Shown: positions 40,981 through 54,042, numbered from the stretch's first letter. The stretch: 64,000 nucleotides of DNA from Mesorhizobium xinjiangense (GCF_009749525.1 NZ_WOAC01000007.1:120950-184949); one strand, 5' to 3'. A program made the numbers and translations. The notes: a model not told the origin generated them from the letters alone.

Positions 40981-41651
40981 CATCACCCAATGGACCCCTG
41001 CGCGTCGGCATCGGCGGACCGGTCGGTTCCGGCAAGACGACGCTGACGGAAAAACTGTGCAAGGCGATGCGCGAGCGCTACTCCATCGCCGTCGTCACCA
41101 ACGATATCTACACAAAGGAAGACGCGCTGATGCTGGCGCGCCTGCAGGCGCTGTCGGAAGAGCGCATCATGGGCGTGGAAACAGGCGGCTGCCCGCACAC
41201 GGCGATCCGCGAGGACGCTTCGATCAATCTGCAGGCGATTGCCGAGCTCAACCGCAAATTCCCCGACCTCGACATCGTCTTCATCGAATCGGGCGGCGAC
41301 AATCTGGCGGCGACCTTCTCGCCCGATCTGGCCGACCTGACGCTCTACGTGATTTCTGTTTGCCAGGGCGAGGAAATCCCGCGCAAGGGCGGGCCCGGCA
41401 TCACGCGATCGGACTATCTCGTCATCAACAAGGCGGACCTGGCGCCGCACGTCAATGTCGACCTGGAGACGATGGAGCATGACGCCGGACGCATGCGTTC
41501 GGGCAAGGAATTCGGTTTCACCGACCTTTCGCGCGGCAAGGGCGTCGAGGCGATCGTCGATTTCGTCGTCGACAAAGGCGGCCTCGACGCGGGCCTGAGC
41601 CGCGCGTCATCCCGGCCAAGCGGCGAAGCCGCGCGAGCCGGGACCCATTAA
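40977..41651 (+). CDS. ureG: Urease accessory GTPase UreG with a C-terminal extension
   Basis: SIMIBI-class GTPase delivering nickel. Walker [19 protein letters not shown], metal site [19 protein letters not shown] (Cys-Pro-His), [18 protein letters not shown], and [16 protein letters not shown] for base recognition. The usual protein ends near [10 protein letters not shown] (~205 aa); here it continues to 224 aa with [15 protein letters not shown], encoded inside a palindromic repeat (41610-41643). Confidence 0.95.
   Translation: MTSPNGPLRVGIGGPVGSGKTTLTEKLCKAMRERYSIAVVTNDIYTKEDALMLARLQALSEERIMGVETGGCPHTAIREDASINLQAIAELNRKFPDLDIVFIESGGDNLAATFSPDLADLTLYVISVCQGEEIPRKGGPGITRSDYLVINKADLAPHVNVDLETMEHDAGRMRSGKEFGFTDLSRGKGVEAIVDFVVDKGGLDAGLSRASSRPSGEAARAGTH
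41610..41643. repeat. REP-like palindrome at the 3' end of ureG
   Basis: Nested stem TCCCGGC / GCCGGGA (41610-41616, 41637-41643) and GCGGC-GAA-GCCGC (41620-41632). The following GAGCCGGGACCCATT recurs at about 57615-57632 near another gene end, so it is a dispersed repeat that here is translated as the UreG tail. Confidence 0.75.
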
Positions 41652-41698
41652 GCAGTGGCGGCTGGTTTCGGCATTGAGCGGCGCGATTCACGCGCCCC

Positions 41699-43135
41699 TC
41701 ACTCCCAGCCGGAGACGGCCTTGACCTCCAGGAAATCCTCCAGGCCCCATTTGCCGCCCTCGCGGCCGAGACCGGACTGCTTGTAGCCGCCAAAGGGACT
41801 GCCCGGTGCGCGGTCGGCACCGTTGAGCTGCACCATGCCGGCGCGCAAAGCCTTCGAAACGCGGCGCAGGCGCTCCTTGTCGCCCGACTGCACATAGGCC
41901 GCGAGGCCGTAAGGCGTGTCGTTGGCGATCTCGATGGCATCGTCCTCGCTGTCGAAGGGGATCATCGCCAGGACCGGCCCGAAGACCTCCTCCTGGGCGA
42001 TGCGCATGTCATTCGAGACATCGGCAAAGACCGTCGGGCGCACGAAATAGCCTCGGTTGAAACCGTCGGGACGACCCAGACCACCTGCGGCCAGCCGAGC
42101 GCCTTCCTTGATGCCGGCATCGATCAGGTTCTGGACCTTCTCGAATTGAACGGCAGAGGAAAGCGGTCCGATATGGTCGCCGTCTTCGGCCGGATTTCCG
42201 ACCTTGCACTGCTTGGCATAGTCGGCCGCGATATCGACGGCCTTGCCGTAAACCGAGCGTTCAACCAGCATGCGTGTGGGCGCGTTGCACGATTGACCGG
42301 TGTTTTCGAAGCAATGCGCCGCGCCGCGCGCCACCGCATCGGCCAGGTCGCTGTCGGCAAAGACGATGTTGGGCGACTTGCCGCCGAGTTCCAGCGTCAC
42401 CCGCTTGACGGTGTCGGCCGCCGCCTTGGTCACGGCGGTGCCGGCGCGCGTGGAACCGGTAAACGACATCATGTCGATGCCCGGATGGCGCGACATGGCC
42501 TCGCCGACCGTCGGTCCGTCGCCGTTGACCATGTTGAACACGCCGGCCGGAAAGCCTGCCGCATCCATGATCTCGGCAAACAGGATCGACGACATGGGAG
42601 CGATCTCGGAGGGCTTCAGCACAACCGTGCATCCGGCCGCAACGGCCGGGACGACCTTGAGCGTGACCTGGTTCATCGGCCAGTTCCACGGCGTGATCAG
42701 CCCGCACACGCCGATCGGCTCGTAGATGATATGTTCCTGCGGATTGCGCTCATCGAGCGGGCGTTCGAAGGTGAAATTCTTCAGGACGCGGATGAACGAC
42801 TTGATGTGCCCGGCCCCGGCGGCGGCCTGCGCCTGGGTTGCCAGCTTCATCGGCGCACCCATTTCCTCGGAGATCGCCTTGGCCATATCGGCCATGCGCG
42901 CCTTGTATTCGGCCAGCAGACGCTCGAGATATTCGAGGCGTTCCTCGCGGCTGGTAGCGCTCCATCTGCTGAAGGCCGCGCGGGCGGCGGCGACGGCCTT
43001 GTCGACATCGGCCACGCCGCCGAGCGAGATTGCGGCATAGGCCTGCTCGTCGGCGGGATTGATGACCTCGAGCTCCTTCGGCGCCACGGGCGGAACCCAC
43101 TGACCATCGATATAAAAGTCGGTCTTGCGCAGCAT
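41699..43135 (-). CDS. Aldehyde dehydrogenase family protein
   Basis: 478-aa NAD(P)-dependent aldehyde dehydrogenase. NAD block TPWNWPMNQVTLKVVPA, catalytic Glu in VTLELGGKSPNIVFAD, catalytic Cys in FENTGQSCNAPTRML, EEVFGPVLAMIPFDSEDDAI and the C-terminus PFGGYKQSGLGREGG. ATG 43135 (GGAG 6 nt upstream) is preferred over 43147. Substrate not readable; could take aldehydes from nearby alcohol or fatty metabolism. Confidence 0.94.
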   Translation of the reverse strand: MLRKTDFYIDGQWVPPVAPKELEVINPADEQAYAAISLGGVADVDKAVAAARAAFSRWSATSREERLEYLERLLAEYKARMADMAKAISEEMGAPMKLATQAQAAAGAGHIKSFIRVLKNFTFERPLDERNPQEHIIYEPIGVCGLITPWNWPMNQVTLKVVPAVAAGCTVVLKPSEIAPMSSILFAEIMDAAGFPAGVFNMVNGDGPTVGEAMSRHPGIDMMSFTGSTRAGTAVTKAAADTVKRVTLELGGKSPNIVFADSDLADAVARGAAHCFENTGQSCNAPTRMLVERSVYGKAVDIAADYAKQCKVGNPAEDGDHIGPLSSAVQFEKVQNLIDAGIKEGARLAAGGLGRPDGFNRGYFVRPTVFADVSNDMRIAQEEVFGPVLAMIPFDSEDDAIEIANDTPYGLAAYVQSGDKERLRRVSKALRAGMVQLNGADRAPGSPFGGYKQSGLGREGGKWGLEDFLEVKAVSGWE

Positions 43136-43244
43136 CGTCTTCTCCATCGTCCAATCAGCCAGGACACCTGGCTACCAACAACGATCGGGCGCCGGTAGCG
43201 GGAATGCGGCCGTTTTTCTTGGGCCAGTCTTGCCGGGAATAGCC

Positions 43245-45908
<2,664 letters not shown>

Positions 45909-45918
45909 CTAGCACAGG

Positions 45919-47304
45919 ATGGCTTTCATGGACACCACGCCGACCCCTTTCGTGCCCCCGGCGCCGAAGCCGCGCACATCGCCGCCTTCGACGCTGCAGA
46001 TGATACGGATCGTCTACCGCAATCCGCTCGAGCTGTGGGGCGAACCCTCCTACAATGAGAAGTGGATCTCGATCACGACCGGTATCGGCGGACCACTGGT
46101 CATCGCCAACGATCCCGGCCTCATCCGCCATATCCTTGTCGACAACGCGAAAAACTACAAGATGGCGCGGGTGCGCCAGAAGATCCTGCGGCCGATCCTG
46201 CGCGACGGGCTTCTGACGGCCGAAGGCGACATCTGGCGCCGCTCGCGCAAGGCGATGGCGCCGGTCTTTACGCCGCGCCACATTCACGGCTTTGCGCAGG
46301 CCATGCTGAAGACGGCCGAAACATTCGCAAAGCGCTATGAAGACCCATCCGAGCCGCCCGACATCGCCCGCGACATGACGATGCTGACCTATGACATTCT
46401 CGCCGAGACCCTTTTTTCCGGCGAGATTGCCGGCGAGCCGGGGAGCTTCGCCAAACAGGTCGACCACCTGTTCGAGACGATGGGCCGGGTCGACCCGCTC
46501 GATCTCATCGGCGCGCCCGACTGGCTGCCGCGCATCACCCGGCTGCGCGGCCGCAAGACGATGGCCTTCTTCCGTCAGATCGTCGCCGACACGATGACCA
46601 TGCGCAAGGATTGGCTCGCCCGCGACCCCGATGGCACGCCGAACGACTTCCTGACGCTCCTGTTGAAGGCCGAGGGTCCGGACGGCTTGGGGGAAGAAGA
46701 GATCAAGGACAACATCATCACATTCATCGGCGCCGGCCACGAGACCACGGCGCGGGCACTCGGCTGGACGCTCTACTGCCTGTCGCAGGCCCCCTGGGAG
46801 CGCCGGAAGATCGAGACGGAGATCGATGCGGTGCTGGCACGCGAGCCGGACCCAGTGAAATGGCTCGACGCGATGCCCATGACGCGTGCCGCGTTCGAGG
46901 AGGCGATGCGGCTTTATCCGCCGGCCGCCTCCATCAGCCGCGAGGCGGTCGAGGCCGACAGCTACGAGGACCTCGACATCGGCAAGGGCACGCAGATCCA
47001 GATCATGCCGTGGACGGTGCACCGCCACCGCAAGCTGTGGGACAATCCGGAGGCATTTGTTCCGGCACGTTTCCATCCCGAAAACCGCGACAGGATCGAC
47101 CGCTTCCAGTATTTGCCCTTCGGCGCCGGGCCCCGCGTGTGCATCGGCGCCAGCTTCGCCATGCAGGAGGCGGTCATCGCGCTCGGCGTGCTGATGTCGC
47201 GCTTCCGCTTCGACACACTGCCGGAGACGAAGCCATGGCCGGTGCAAAAGCTGACGACCCAGCCCGAGGGCGGTCTCCCGATGCGGGTATCGCGGCGGCG
47301 GTGA
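45919..47304 (+). CDS. Cytochrome P450
   Basis: 461-aa soluble P450. I-helix FIGAGHETTARALGWTLYCL (acid-alcohol pair as HETT), K-helix EEAMRLYPPAASISREAVEA (ExxR), PERF-like block FVPARFHPENRDRID, and haem loop FGAGPRVCIGASFAMQEAVI with the thiolate Cys. It reads like bacterial fatty-acid-type P450s of the CYP group seen in rhizobia. No ferredoxin or reductase lies beside it, so electrons must come from elsewhere. A second ATG (45928) is possible. Confidence 0.94.
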   Translation: MAFMDTTPTPFVPPAPKPRTSPPSTLQMIRIVYRNPLELWGEPSYNEKWISITTGIGGPLVIANDPGLIRHILVDNAKNYKMARVRQKILRPILRDGLLTAEGDIWRRSRKAMAPVFTPRHIHGFAQAMLKTAETFAKRYEDPSEPPDIARDMTMLTYDILAETLFSGEIAGEPGSFAKQVDHLFETMGRVDPLDLIGAPDWLPRITRLRGRKTMAFFRQIVADTMTMRKDWLARDPDGTPNDFLTLLLKAEGPDGLGEEEIKDNIITFIGAGHETTARALGWTLYCLSQAPWERRKIETEIDAVLAREPDPVKWLDAMPMTRAAFEEAMRLYPPAASISREAVEADSYEDLDIGKGTQIQIMPWTVHRHRKLWDNPEAFVPARFHPENRDRIDRFQYLPFGAGPRVCIGASFAMQEAVIALGVLMSRFRFDTLPETKPWPVQKLTTQPEGGLPMRVSRRR

Positions 47305-47322
47305 GGGCGCATATTGCCATCG

Positions 47323-47352
47323 TGTGAAATATTTGATATTTTTTCTTTCACA
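47323..47352. promoter_or_regulatory. Candidate operator of the ParS/RES toxin-antitoxin module
   Basis: Inverted repeat TGTGAAA (47323-47329) and TTTCACA (47346-47352) with a 16-nt AT-rich spacer, directly before the antitoxin start. Confidence 0.5.
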
Positions 47353-47363
47353 TGAGGCCTTCG

Positions 47364-47741
47364 ATGGCACGAGCCCTTCAAACACAGACACCCGAGCGCG
47401 AAGCCGTGGTCACGAAGGCGCTGTTCCGCGCAGCGGACTTGCTCGGCGTGACGGCGCGCGAACTCTCCGACGTGATCGGCCTGTCGGAAGCCACCTTGTC
47501 GCGGCTGAAGCAGGGGCGTGCCGCCTCGCACCTTTCAGGCAAGGCCTATGAACTGGCCATCCTGTTCGTGCGGCTATACCGTTCACTCGACGCCATCACC
47601 GGCGGTGACGACGCAGTCTCGCGCCAGTGGATGCACAACCGAAACACTGCCCTCGACGGAACGCCGCTGCAGCGCATCCGCACGATTGACGGCCTCGTTC
47701 ATGTCCTCGGCTATCTGGACTCCCGACGCGCTCCGCTCTGA
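47364..47741 (+). CDS. Xre/MbcA/ParS-family antitoxin (DUF2384)
   Basis: 125-aa antitoxin. HTH-like region (LFRAADLLGVTARELSDVIG, LSEATLSRLKQGR) and toxin-binding DUF2384 part (LAILFVRLYRSLDAITGGDD, AVSRQWMHNRNTALDGTPLQ). ATG 47364 has GAGG six nt upstream; ATG 47352 is an alternative. Overlaps the toxin gene by 41 nt. Confidence 0.92.
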   Translation: MARALQTQTPEREAVVTKALFRAADLLGVTARELSDVIGLSEATLSRLKQGRAASHLSGKAYELAILFVRLYRSLDAITGGDDAVSRQWMHNRNTALDGTPLQRIRTIDGLVHVLGYLDSRRAPL

Positions 47742-48453
47742 GGCGCAGGCGCGCGCGGGCGCCTGTTGGCGGCTGGTCGAGGCGCAGCACCGCGTTTCGA
47801 CGATGAAGCTCACCGACACGCTGGAGGAACAGGCATTGCTCGAGGCCGAGATCGAGCAAACGAAACCGCCCGTCCCGCCCGAATGCGCGCATCTCGACTA
47901 TCTGCTTTCCACGCCATTCCGCTATGGCCGTTATCCGGGACCGTCGCGCTTTCGACGCGAAGGCCACACGCCCGGCGTCTTCTACGCCAGCGAGAAACCG
48001 GAAACGGCAGTGGCCGAGACGGCGTTCTACCGGCTGCTCTTTCTTGCCGAGAGCCCGGACACGCCACCGCCGCGCAATGCGCTCGAATTCACCGCTTTCG
48101 AGACTGCCTACTCGGTGGACCTTGCCATTGACCTGACGGCCGCACCTTTCGATGGAGAGGCCGGACTGTGGTGTCATCCGACCGATTATACCCATTGTCT
48201 GGACCTTGCCGACGCGGCACGCGCCGCCGGCGTGGCGTTGATCCGCTACACATCGGTCCGCGATCCCCGGGGCGGCGCCAATCTGGCGCTCATGACCTGC
48301 GCGGCCTTTTGCGAGCCCCGTCCGCGCCGGCATTGCACCTGGCGTCTGTCAATTACGCGCTCCGGCGTAATGGCATTGTGCGATTGGCCGGTCGCGCGGC
48401 TTGAGTTTCCGGCCGAGTGCTTCGCCGGCGACCGGCGAATGCGACCGGCGTAA
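47701..48453 (+). CDS. RES-domain toxin (NAD+ phosphorylase type)
   Basis: 250-aa RES-family protein; relatives (MbcT, ResT) degrade NAD+. Key region: PFRYGRYPGPSRFRREGHTP, GVFYASEKPETAVAETAFYR (RES Arg and Glu), and ALIRYTSVRDPRGGANLALM with the conserved Ser. ATG 47701 is inside the antitoxin gene, as usual. It is longer than minimal RES toxins, with an N-terminal helical extension. Confidence 0.9.
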   Translation: MSSAIWTPDALRSEAQARAGACWRLVEAQHRVSTMKLTDTLEEQALLEAEIEQTKPPVPPECAHLDYLLSTPFRYGRYPGPSRFRREGHTPGVFYASEKPETAVAETAFYRLLFLAESPDTPPPRNALEFTAFETAYSVDLAIDLTAAPFDGEAGLWCHPTDYTHCLDLADAARAAGVALIRYTSVRDPRGGANLALMTCAAFCEPRPRRHCTWRLSITRSGVMALCDWPVARLEFPAECFAGDRRMRPA

Positions 48454-48461
48454 AACCCCCG

Positions 48462-48848
48462 TCAGCCCGAGCCGGCGAAGATGTTCTCTATATGGACGGG
48501 CCAGCGCCACGGCAGCACCGCGACCAGGTCGAAGCGCAGCGACAGACGGGCGTGGTCGTGCTGGCGCGCAAGCCACAAATCGGCGGCGGCCTCGATCCGC
48601 CGCTGCGCCTGGCGCCCGACCGCGTCCATGGCCTGCGCAAGGTCGGGCCGCACCTTGACCTCGACGACCGCCACGACATCGCCGCGCCGGGCAATCAGGT
48701 CGATCTCGCCCAGCCGGGTTCGGTGGCGCCGTGCCACGATGCGGTAGCCCTTGGCGGCAAGCGCGGCGGCAGCCAGCCATTCGCCACGATGGCCGCGGCG
48801 ATAGGCACGAAAGCGCCTCGCCCTGCCCTCAGCCGTCATCGCCGGCAT
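48462..48848 (-). CDS. YraN family protein (UPF0102, putative endonuclease)
   Basis: 128-aa member of UPF0102 with the restriction-endonuclease-like core: [40 protein letters not shown] (Asp and ExK) and [12 protein letters not shown]. Overlaps the rsmI stop by about 20 nt, the common rsmI-yraN pairing. Confidence 0.9.
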   Translation of the reverse strand: MPAMTAEGRARRFRAYRRGHRGEWLAAAALAAKGYRIVARRHRTRLGEIDLIARRGDVVAVVEVKVRPDLAQAMDAVGRQAQRRIEAAADLWLARQHDHARLSLRFDLVAVLPWRWPVHIENIFAGSG

Positions 48849-49734
48849 CCTTCAGTTCGATGAGCCGGCGGTAGAGGTCGGACTTCGCCTTGCCGGTCAT
48901 ACGCGCGGCCTCGCCGGCCGCCTTCGACGCCGGCAGTTCGGCGGCCAGCGACAGGAGGAGCCGGTCCACATCGTCTTCGGACGGCGCCGTCCGCCCCTCG
49001 GCGGGCGCGACACAGACGACAATCTCGCCGCGCGGGGCACCGGCTTGCGCATAGTGCCGGGCCAGCTCATCGAGCGTGCCGCGGCGGAATTCCTCGAACC
49101 GTTTGGTGAGCTCGCGCGCGACGACGGCGCGCCGCTCGCCGCCCAGAACCCGCGCCATGGCCGCCAGGCCGGCGTCGAGCCGGCGCGGCGATTCGAAGAA
49201 TATCAGCGTCGCCGGCGCGTCCTTCAGGCTCTCCAGCCGGCTGTCGCGGGCACCGGCCTTCACCGGCAGGAAGCCGGCAAACAGGAAGCTGTCGGACGGC
49301 AGCCCGCTCGCCGTCAGCGCGGCCAGCGGCGCCGACGCGCCCGGCAGCGGCACCACTCGGATGCCACGGTCGAGCGCCTCGCCGACAAGGCGAAAGCCGG
49401 GATCGGAGACGAGCGGCGTGCCGGCATCCGAACACAGCGCGACGGATTTTCCGTCTTCCAGCGCCGTGATCAGCCGCGGCCCGGCTTCGGCCGCATTGTG
49501 CTCGTGATAGGCGAAGGTGCGCCGGCGGATGCCGTAGCGCTCCAGGAGAACGCGCGTCACCCGCGTATCCTCGCAGGCCAGGACATCGGCAGCGGCCAGC
49601 GTCTCGAGCGCCCGCACGGTGATGTCGGCAAGATTGCCGATCGGCGTCGCCACCAGATAGAGCGCCGGCTCGAGCGGCGGCGCTGCAACCTCCGTCTGGC
49701 CGATTATGAAGCTCGCTGGCGCCGTGTGCGTCAT
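48829..49734 (-). CDS. rsmI: 16S rRNA (cytidine(1402)-2'-O)-methyltransferase
   Basis: 301-aa SAM methyltransferase of the tetrapyrrole methylase fold. [59 protein letters not shown] and [18 protein letters not shown] are typical. ATG 49734. Confidence 0.96.
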   Translation of the reverse strand: MTHTAPASFIIGQTEVAAPPLEPALYLVATPIGNLADITVRALETLAAADVLACEDTRVTRVLLERYGIRRRTFAYHEHNAAEAGPRLITALEDGKSVALCSDAGTPLVSDPGFRLVGEALDRGIRVVPLPGASAPLAALTASGLPSDSFLFAGFLPVKAGARDSRLESLKDAPATLIFFESPRRLDAGLAAMARVLGGERRAVVARELTKRFEEFRRGTLDELARHYAQAGAPRGEIVVCVAPAEGRTAPSEDDVDRLLLSLAAELPASKAAGEAARMTGKAKSDLYRRLIELKDAGDDG

Positions 49735-49847
49735 CTTGGTTCCATTAGCTCATTGCCTGCATGGATTTCGCACGCATCGCGGCGAATGCAAAGGCAGCGG
49801 CGGCAACTGTCATGACGAAACGGCGTGTCCTGGGACCGAAAAGGCGC

Positions 49848-51023
49848 TCAGCGCGCGAGATCGGCCACCAGCGCATCGAGCACCACCATGCCGGCCGGCG
49901 TGGCGCGCAGGCGTGAATTGCCGAGCGACGCGACAAGCCGTTCCTCCTGCAAAAGGGAAACGCTCCTGGACGAAAGTGGACGCCCGGCAAGCTGCTCGTA
50001 GCGGGCAAGGTCGATGCCTTCGGCAAGCCTGAGCCCCATCAGCAGGAACTCGTCGGCCTCCTCGGCCCGCGTCAGCATCTCGCCGTCGACCACGCCATGA
50101 CCGTGCGTTTCGACGCAGTCGGCCCAAGTTTCAGGATGGCGCTCGGCGATGGTGACGACGCGCGCGCCGTCCTCGACAAACCGGCCATGGGCGCCGGGGC
50201 CGACGCCGACATATTCGCCATAGCGCCAATAGGTGAGGTTGTGGCGGCTTTCCGCGCCCGGCCGGGCGTGGTTGGAGATCTCGTAGGCCGGCAGGTCGCG
50301 CTCCGCCGTCACCTCCTGGGTGAGCCGGTAAAGCTCGGCGGCATGGTCGGTGTCGGGCACGGCGAATTTGCGCGCCGCGTGCAGCGCGAAGAACGGCGTG
50401 CCTTCCTCGATCGTCAACTGATAGAGCGAAAGATGATCGGCGGCGAGGTCGATCGCCCGATTGAGTTCGCTTTCCCAGCTTTCGAGCGACTGCTGCGGCC
50501 GTGCATAGATGAGATCGAAGGAAAGCCGCGGAAAGGTCTCGCGCGCCAGTTCGATCGCGGCAAGCGCCTCGGCGACGCTGTGCAGCCGGCCGAGAAATTT
50601 CAGGTCGGCGTCGTCGAGCGCCTGCACGCCCAGCGAAACGCGGTTGACGCCGGCGGCGCGGTAGCCGCGGAAGCGCTCGGCCTCGACAGAGGACGGGTTG
50701 GCCTCGAGCGTCACCTCGATGCCGTCCGGAACGGTCCATTGTTTCGCGATCGCGTCGAGCACCGCGCCGACCGTCTCCGGCCGCATCAGCGACGGCGTGC
50801 CGCCGCCGAGAAAGACGCTGGTGACGGCGCGCGGCCCGGTGCGCTGCCGCATATGGGCAAGCTCGGCGGCAAAGGCGCGCGCGAAGCGTTCCTCGTCGAC
50901 CGGCCGGTGGCGGACATGGCTGTTGAAGTCGCAATAAGGGCATTTGGCCGCGCAGAAGGGCCAGTGGACATAGATGCCGAACCCCGGCTCATCGTCGACG
51001 GGGCGAACGAATGACGCGCTCAT
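49848..51023 (-). CDS. hemW: Radical SAM heme chaperone HemW
   Basis: 391-aa radical SAM protein. Cluster motif [16 protein letters not shown] loop [15 protein letters not shown], then [20 protein letters not shown] and [20 protein letters not shown]. Formerly annotated as coproporphyrinogen dehydrogenase-like; HemW binds haem and inserts it. Start overlaps the rdgB stop (ATGA). Confidence 0.95.
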   Translation of the reverse strand: MSASFVRPVDDEPGFGIYVHWPFCAAKCPYCDFNSHVRHRPVDEERFARAFAAELAHMRQRTGPRAVTSVFLGGGTPSLMRPETVGAVLDAIAKQWTVPDGIEVTLEANPSSVEAERFRGYRAAGVNRVSLGVQALDDADLKFLGRLHSVAEALAAIELARETFPRLSFDLIYARPQQSLESWESELNRAIDLAADHLSLYQLTIEEGTPFFALHAARKFAVPDTDHAAELYRLTQEVTAERDLPAYEISNHARPGAESRHNLTYWRYGEYVGVGPGAHGRFVEDGARVVTIAERHPETWADCVETHGHGVVDGEMLTRAEEADEFLLMGLRLAEGIDLARYEQLAGRPLSSRSVSLLQEERLVASLGNSRLRATPAGMVVLDALVADLAR

Positions 51024-51664
51024 GCCGCTCCAAGCTTTGCCCGGGCGAAGGCCTGGAAGGCGCGCGCACGGTGCGACAAGGCCGTCTCATGCCCGGGCTT
51101 CCAACCATGCTTTTCGCTCGCCGACATCTCGCCGAATGTCCTTTCATGGCCGAGCGGCAGGAAGACCGGGTCGTAGCCGAACCCGTCCGTGCCGCGCGGC
51201 GGCCAGACCAGCGTGCCTTCCGCCTCGCCGCGGAAATATTCGGCCTCGCCGTCAGGATAGCACAGGCATATGACCGCGACGAAGCGGCCGGTCCGGTCTG
51301 CAGGTGTAACGGCACCTTTTTCGCTGAGCGCCTTTTCGGTCTTTTCCATCGCCATCATGAAATCGCGCGTGCCGTCCGGCCGTTCGGCCCAATTGGCGGT
51401 GTAGACGCCGGGCGCCCCGTCGAGCGCGTCGACGCACAGGCCGGAATCGTCGGAGAGCGCGGTCAATCCGGTCGTCTTGGCCGCGGCGAATGCCTTGATA
51501 TAGGCATTTTCCTCGAAGGTGGTGCCCGTTTCCTCGGGTTCCGGCAGGCCGAAATCCTTCGCCGATCTGGCCTCGATGCCGAAGGGCGCCATGAGCTCGG
51601 CCAGCTCGCGCAGCTTGCCTGCATTGTGGCTCGCCACCACGATCGTGCCGTCCAGTGCGCGCAT
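51020..51664 (-). CDS. rdgB: RdgB/HAM1 family non-canonical purine NTP pyrophosphatase
   Basis: 214-aa house-cleaning enzyme that hydrolyses ITP, dITP and [63 protein letters not shown] and [20 protein letters not shown] are diagnostic. ATG 51664 overlaps the VOC gene stop (TGATG). Confidence 0.96.
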   Translation of the reverse strand: MRALDGTIVVASHNAGKLRELAELMAPFGIEARSAKDFGLPEPEETGTTFEENAYIKAFAAAKTTGLTALSDDSGLCVDALDGAPGVYTANWAERPDGTRDFMMAMEKTEKALSEKGAVTPADRTGRFVAVICLCYPDGEAEYFRGEAEGTLVWPPRGTDGFGYDPVFLPLGHERTFGEMSASEKHGWKPGHETALSHRARAFQAFARAKLGAA

Positions 51665-52074
51665 CAAAGACCCCATATCCTTGGTTCGGTGAACTCGAGC
51701 GAATTGCCCGCCGGATCGCGAAAATAGATCGAGCGGCCGCCCTGCGGCCACTCGAAATCGGCCTCGATCCCGACGCCGTTTGCCTCAAGATGGTGCTTCC
51801 AGCGTTCGACCTCTTCGGCACTCGCCGCAAACGCCATGTGGCCCGGACCGCTTGTGCCATGCGGCGGCACGGGCAGCGAAGCCTCGGGCGGCGGCGGCGT
51901 GATCGTCGCCTCGGCCTTGAAGAGCAGCAACACGCCCGAGCCGCAGCGGAAGAAGACGTGCCGGCCTTCGACCATCACGATGCGCTCAAGCCCGAGGATG
52001 CCGGAATAGAAGGCCTCGGCGGCGCCGAGATCGTCGACATAGAGCGCGGTCTCGAGGATCGCGGGGGGCTGCAT
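51664..52074 (-). CDS. VOC-family protein (glyoxalase/dioxygenase fold)
   Basis: 136-aa vicinal-oxygen-chelate protein. Starts [20 protein letters not shown] and ends [20 protein letters not shown], with the metal-ligand positions His in [10 protein letters not shown] and Glu in NSLEFTEP. Substrate unknown. Between rph and rdgB in one minus-strand run. Confidence 0.9.
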   Translation of the reverse strand: MQPPAILETALYVDDLGAAEAFYSGILGLERIVMVEGRHVFFRCGSGVLLLFKAEATITPPPPEASLPVPPHGTSGPGHMAFAASAEEVERWKHHLEANGVGIEADFEWPQGGRSIYFRDPAGNSLEFTEPRIWGL

Positions 52075-52092
52075 GGGGTCCTGCTCCCAGTC

Positions 52093-52809
52093 TTATCCGA
52101 CGGCCATTTTCTGCAGTTCCACCAGGCGTGCAATGCCCTTGCGGGCCAGATCCATCAGTTCGTCGAACTGGGCCTGCGAGAACGGCTCGCCCTCGGCCGT
52201 GCCCTGGATCTCGACGATGCCGCCCTTGCCGGTCATGACGAAATTGGCGTCCGTCCCGGCTGCCGAATCCTCGGCATAGTCGAGATCGAGCACCGCCGCC
52301 CCGTCATGGATGCCACAGGAGATCGCCGCCACATGGTCCTTCAGCACCTTGCCGATGGAGGCCATCTTGCGCGCTTCCATCCAGGCCAGGCAATCGTAAA
52401 GTGCCACGAAACCGCCGGTGATCGACGCCGTGCGGGTCCCCCCATCGGCCTGCAGCACGTCGCAATCGACCGTGATCTGCACCTCGCCGAGCGCCTGCAT
52501 GTCGACGACGGCGCGCAGGGAACGCCCGATCAGGCGCTGGATCTCAAGGGTGCGCCCGCCCTGCTTTCCCGAAGATGCCTCGCGGCGCATGCGGTCGCCC
52601 GTCGAGCGCGGCAGCATGCCGTATTCGGCCGTCACCCAGCCCTTGCCGCTGTTGCGCATCCAGGCCGGCACCTTTTCCAGGAGGCTGGCCGTGCACAGCA
52701 CATGCGTATCGCCGAAACGCACCAGGCAGGAGCCTTCGGCATGCTTGGACACGCCGCGCTCGAAGCTGACGGCGCGCATTTCGTCGGGCTGGCGCTTTGA
52801 AGGGCGCAT
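52093..52809 (-). CDS. rph: Ribonuclease PH
   Basis: 238-aa phosphorolytic 3'-5' exoribonuclease for tRNA 3' trimming. [79 protein letters not shown]. Divergent from hrcA, with about 160 nt between. Confidence 0.97.
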   Translation of the reverse strand: MRPSKRQPDEMRAVSFERGVSKHAEGSCLVRFGDTHVLCTASLLEKVPAWMRNSGKGWVTAEYGMLPRSTGDRMRREASSGKQGGRTLEIQRLIGRSLRAVVDMQALGEVQITVDCDVLQADGGTRTASITGGFVALYDCLAWMEARKMASIGKVLKDHVAAISCGIHDGAAVLDLDYAEDSAAGTDANFVMTGKGGIVEIQGTAEGEPFSQAQFDELMDLARKGIARLVELQKMAVG

Positions 52810-52971
52810 GAAGACATCCTGTCGCTGGTTTCTGTCGAATAGCTGTTTCGGCGGCTTGTAGCGGCATGAATTGCGCGAGGCAAAGGAAAATCGGGCAAAT
52901 CCCGGGCAGTTGTGTTCAAATCGGCAACGACTATATCTTAGAAGAGCGTTTGCCAGGTATTAGCAAGGCCC

Positions 52972-54042
52972 ATGAACACAGCCGTCAACGACCCCACACT
53001 GCAGACACTCGATCAGCGCTCGCGCGACATCTTCCGGCTCATCGTCGAGTCCTACATGCGCGACGGCGATCCGCTCGGTTCGCGCAATCTCTCGCGAATG
53101 CTGCCGTCCACGGTGTCGCCGGCCACCGTGCGCAACGTGATGAGCGACCTGGAGAGCCTCGGCCTCATCTACGCGCCGCACGTGTCTGCCGGCCGGCTGC
53201 CCACCCAGCGCGGCCTGCGCTTCTTTGTCGACGCCTTCATGGAGATCGGCGACCTGTCGGAAGAGGAACGCCGCACGATCGAAGCCCAGGTGAAGGCATC
53301 GACCGCCAGCGCGTCGATCGAGCACATGCTGACCGAGGCGAGCCAGATGCTGTCGGGCATGTCGCGCGGCGCCGGCCTCGTTCTGGCGACGAAGACCGAA
53401 GCGGCGCTGAAGCATATCGAGTTCATCCAGCTCGAACCGGCCAAGGCGCTGGCGGTCCTGGTGTCGCAGAACGGCGACGTCGAGAACCGCGTCCTCGATC
53501 TGCCCGCCGGCATCACCGCGTCGCAACTCCACGAAGCCTCCAATTACCTCAACGCCCACATCCGCGGGCGCACCCTTGCCGAGGCGCGTTCGGAAGTCGC
53601 CCGGCTGAAGGAGGAAACGCGCGCCGCCCTCGATACGCTGTCGCAGGACCTGGTCGAAAAGGGTCTCGCCGTGTGGGCGGGCGACGAAAGCGACCTACCG
53701 GCGCGGATCATCGTGCGAGGCCGGGCCAATCTCCTGGAAAACGTCACCGCCCAGGCCGATATCGAGCTGTTGCGGCATCTGTTCGACGATCTGGAGGCCA
53801 AGGAGGGTCTCATCCAGCTGCTCAACCTGGCCGAGGACGGCTCGGGCGTGCGCATCTTCATCGGCTCGGAGAACAAGCTATTCTCGCTGTCCGGCTCGTC
53901 GCTCGTCGTCGCGCCCTACCGCGACAGCGACGCCCGCATCATCGGCGCGCTCGGGGTGATCGGGCCGACCAGGCTCAACTATGCGCGCATCGTGCCGATG
54001 GTCGACTATACTGCCCAGGTGATCGGCCGCATGCTCGGCTGA
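52972..54042 (+). CDS. hrcA: Heat-inducible transcription repressor HrcA
   Basis: 356-aa repressor of groESL and dnaK-type operons through CIRCE sites. N-terminal wHTH: SRDIFRLIVESYMRDGDPLG, SPATVRNVMSDLESLGLIYA; GAF-like domain and C-terminus GVIGPTRLNYARIVPMVDYT. No CIRCE element is visible before this gene. grpE follows by 64 nt. Confidence 0.96.
   Translation: MNTAVNDPTLQTLDQRSRDIFRLIVESYMRDGDPLGSRNLSRMLPSTVSPATVRNVMSDLESLGLIYAPHVSAGRLPTQRGLRFFVDAFMEIGDLSEEERRTIEAQVKASTASASIEHMLTEASQMLSGMSRGAGLVLATKTEAALKHIEFIQLEPAKALAVLVSQNGDVENRVLDLPAGITASQLHEASNYLNAHIRGRTLAEARSEVARLKEETRAALDTLSQDLVEKGLAVWAGDESDLPARIIVRGRANLLENVTAQADIELLRHLFDDLEAKEGLIQLLNLAEDGSGVRIFIGSENKLFSLSGSSLVVAPYRDSDARIIGALGVIGPTRLNYARIVPMVDYTAQVIGRMLG

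Noticed and set aside
52810..52971. CIRCE operator before hrcA
   Set aside because: No TTAGCACTC-N9-GAGTGCTAA-like inverted repeat is present.
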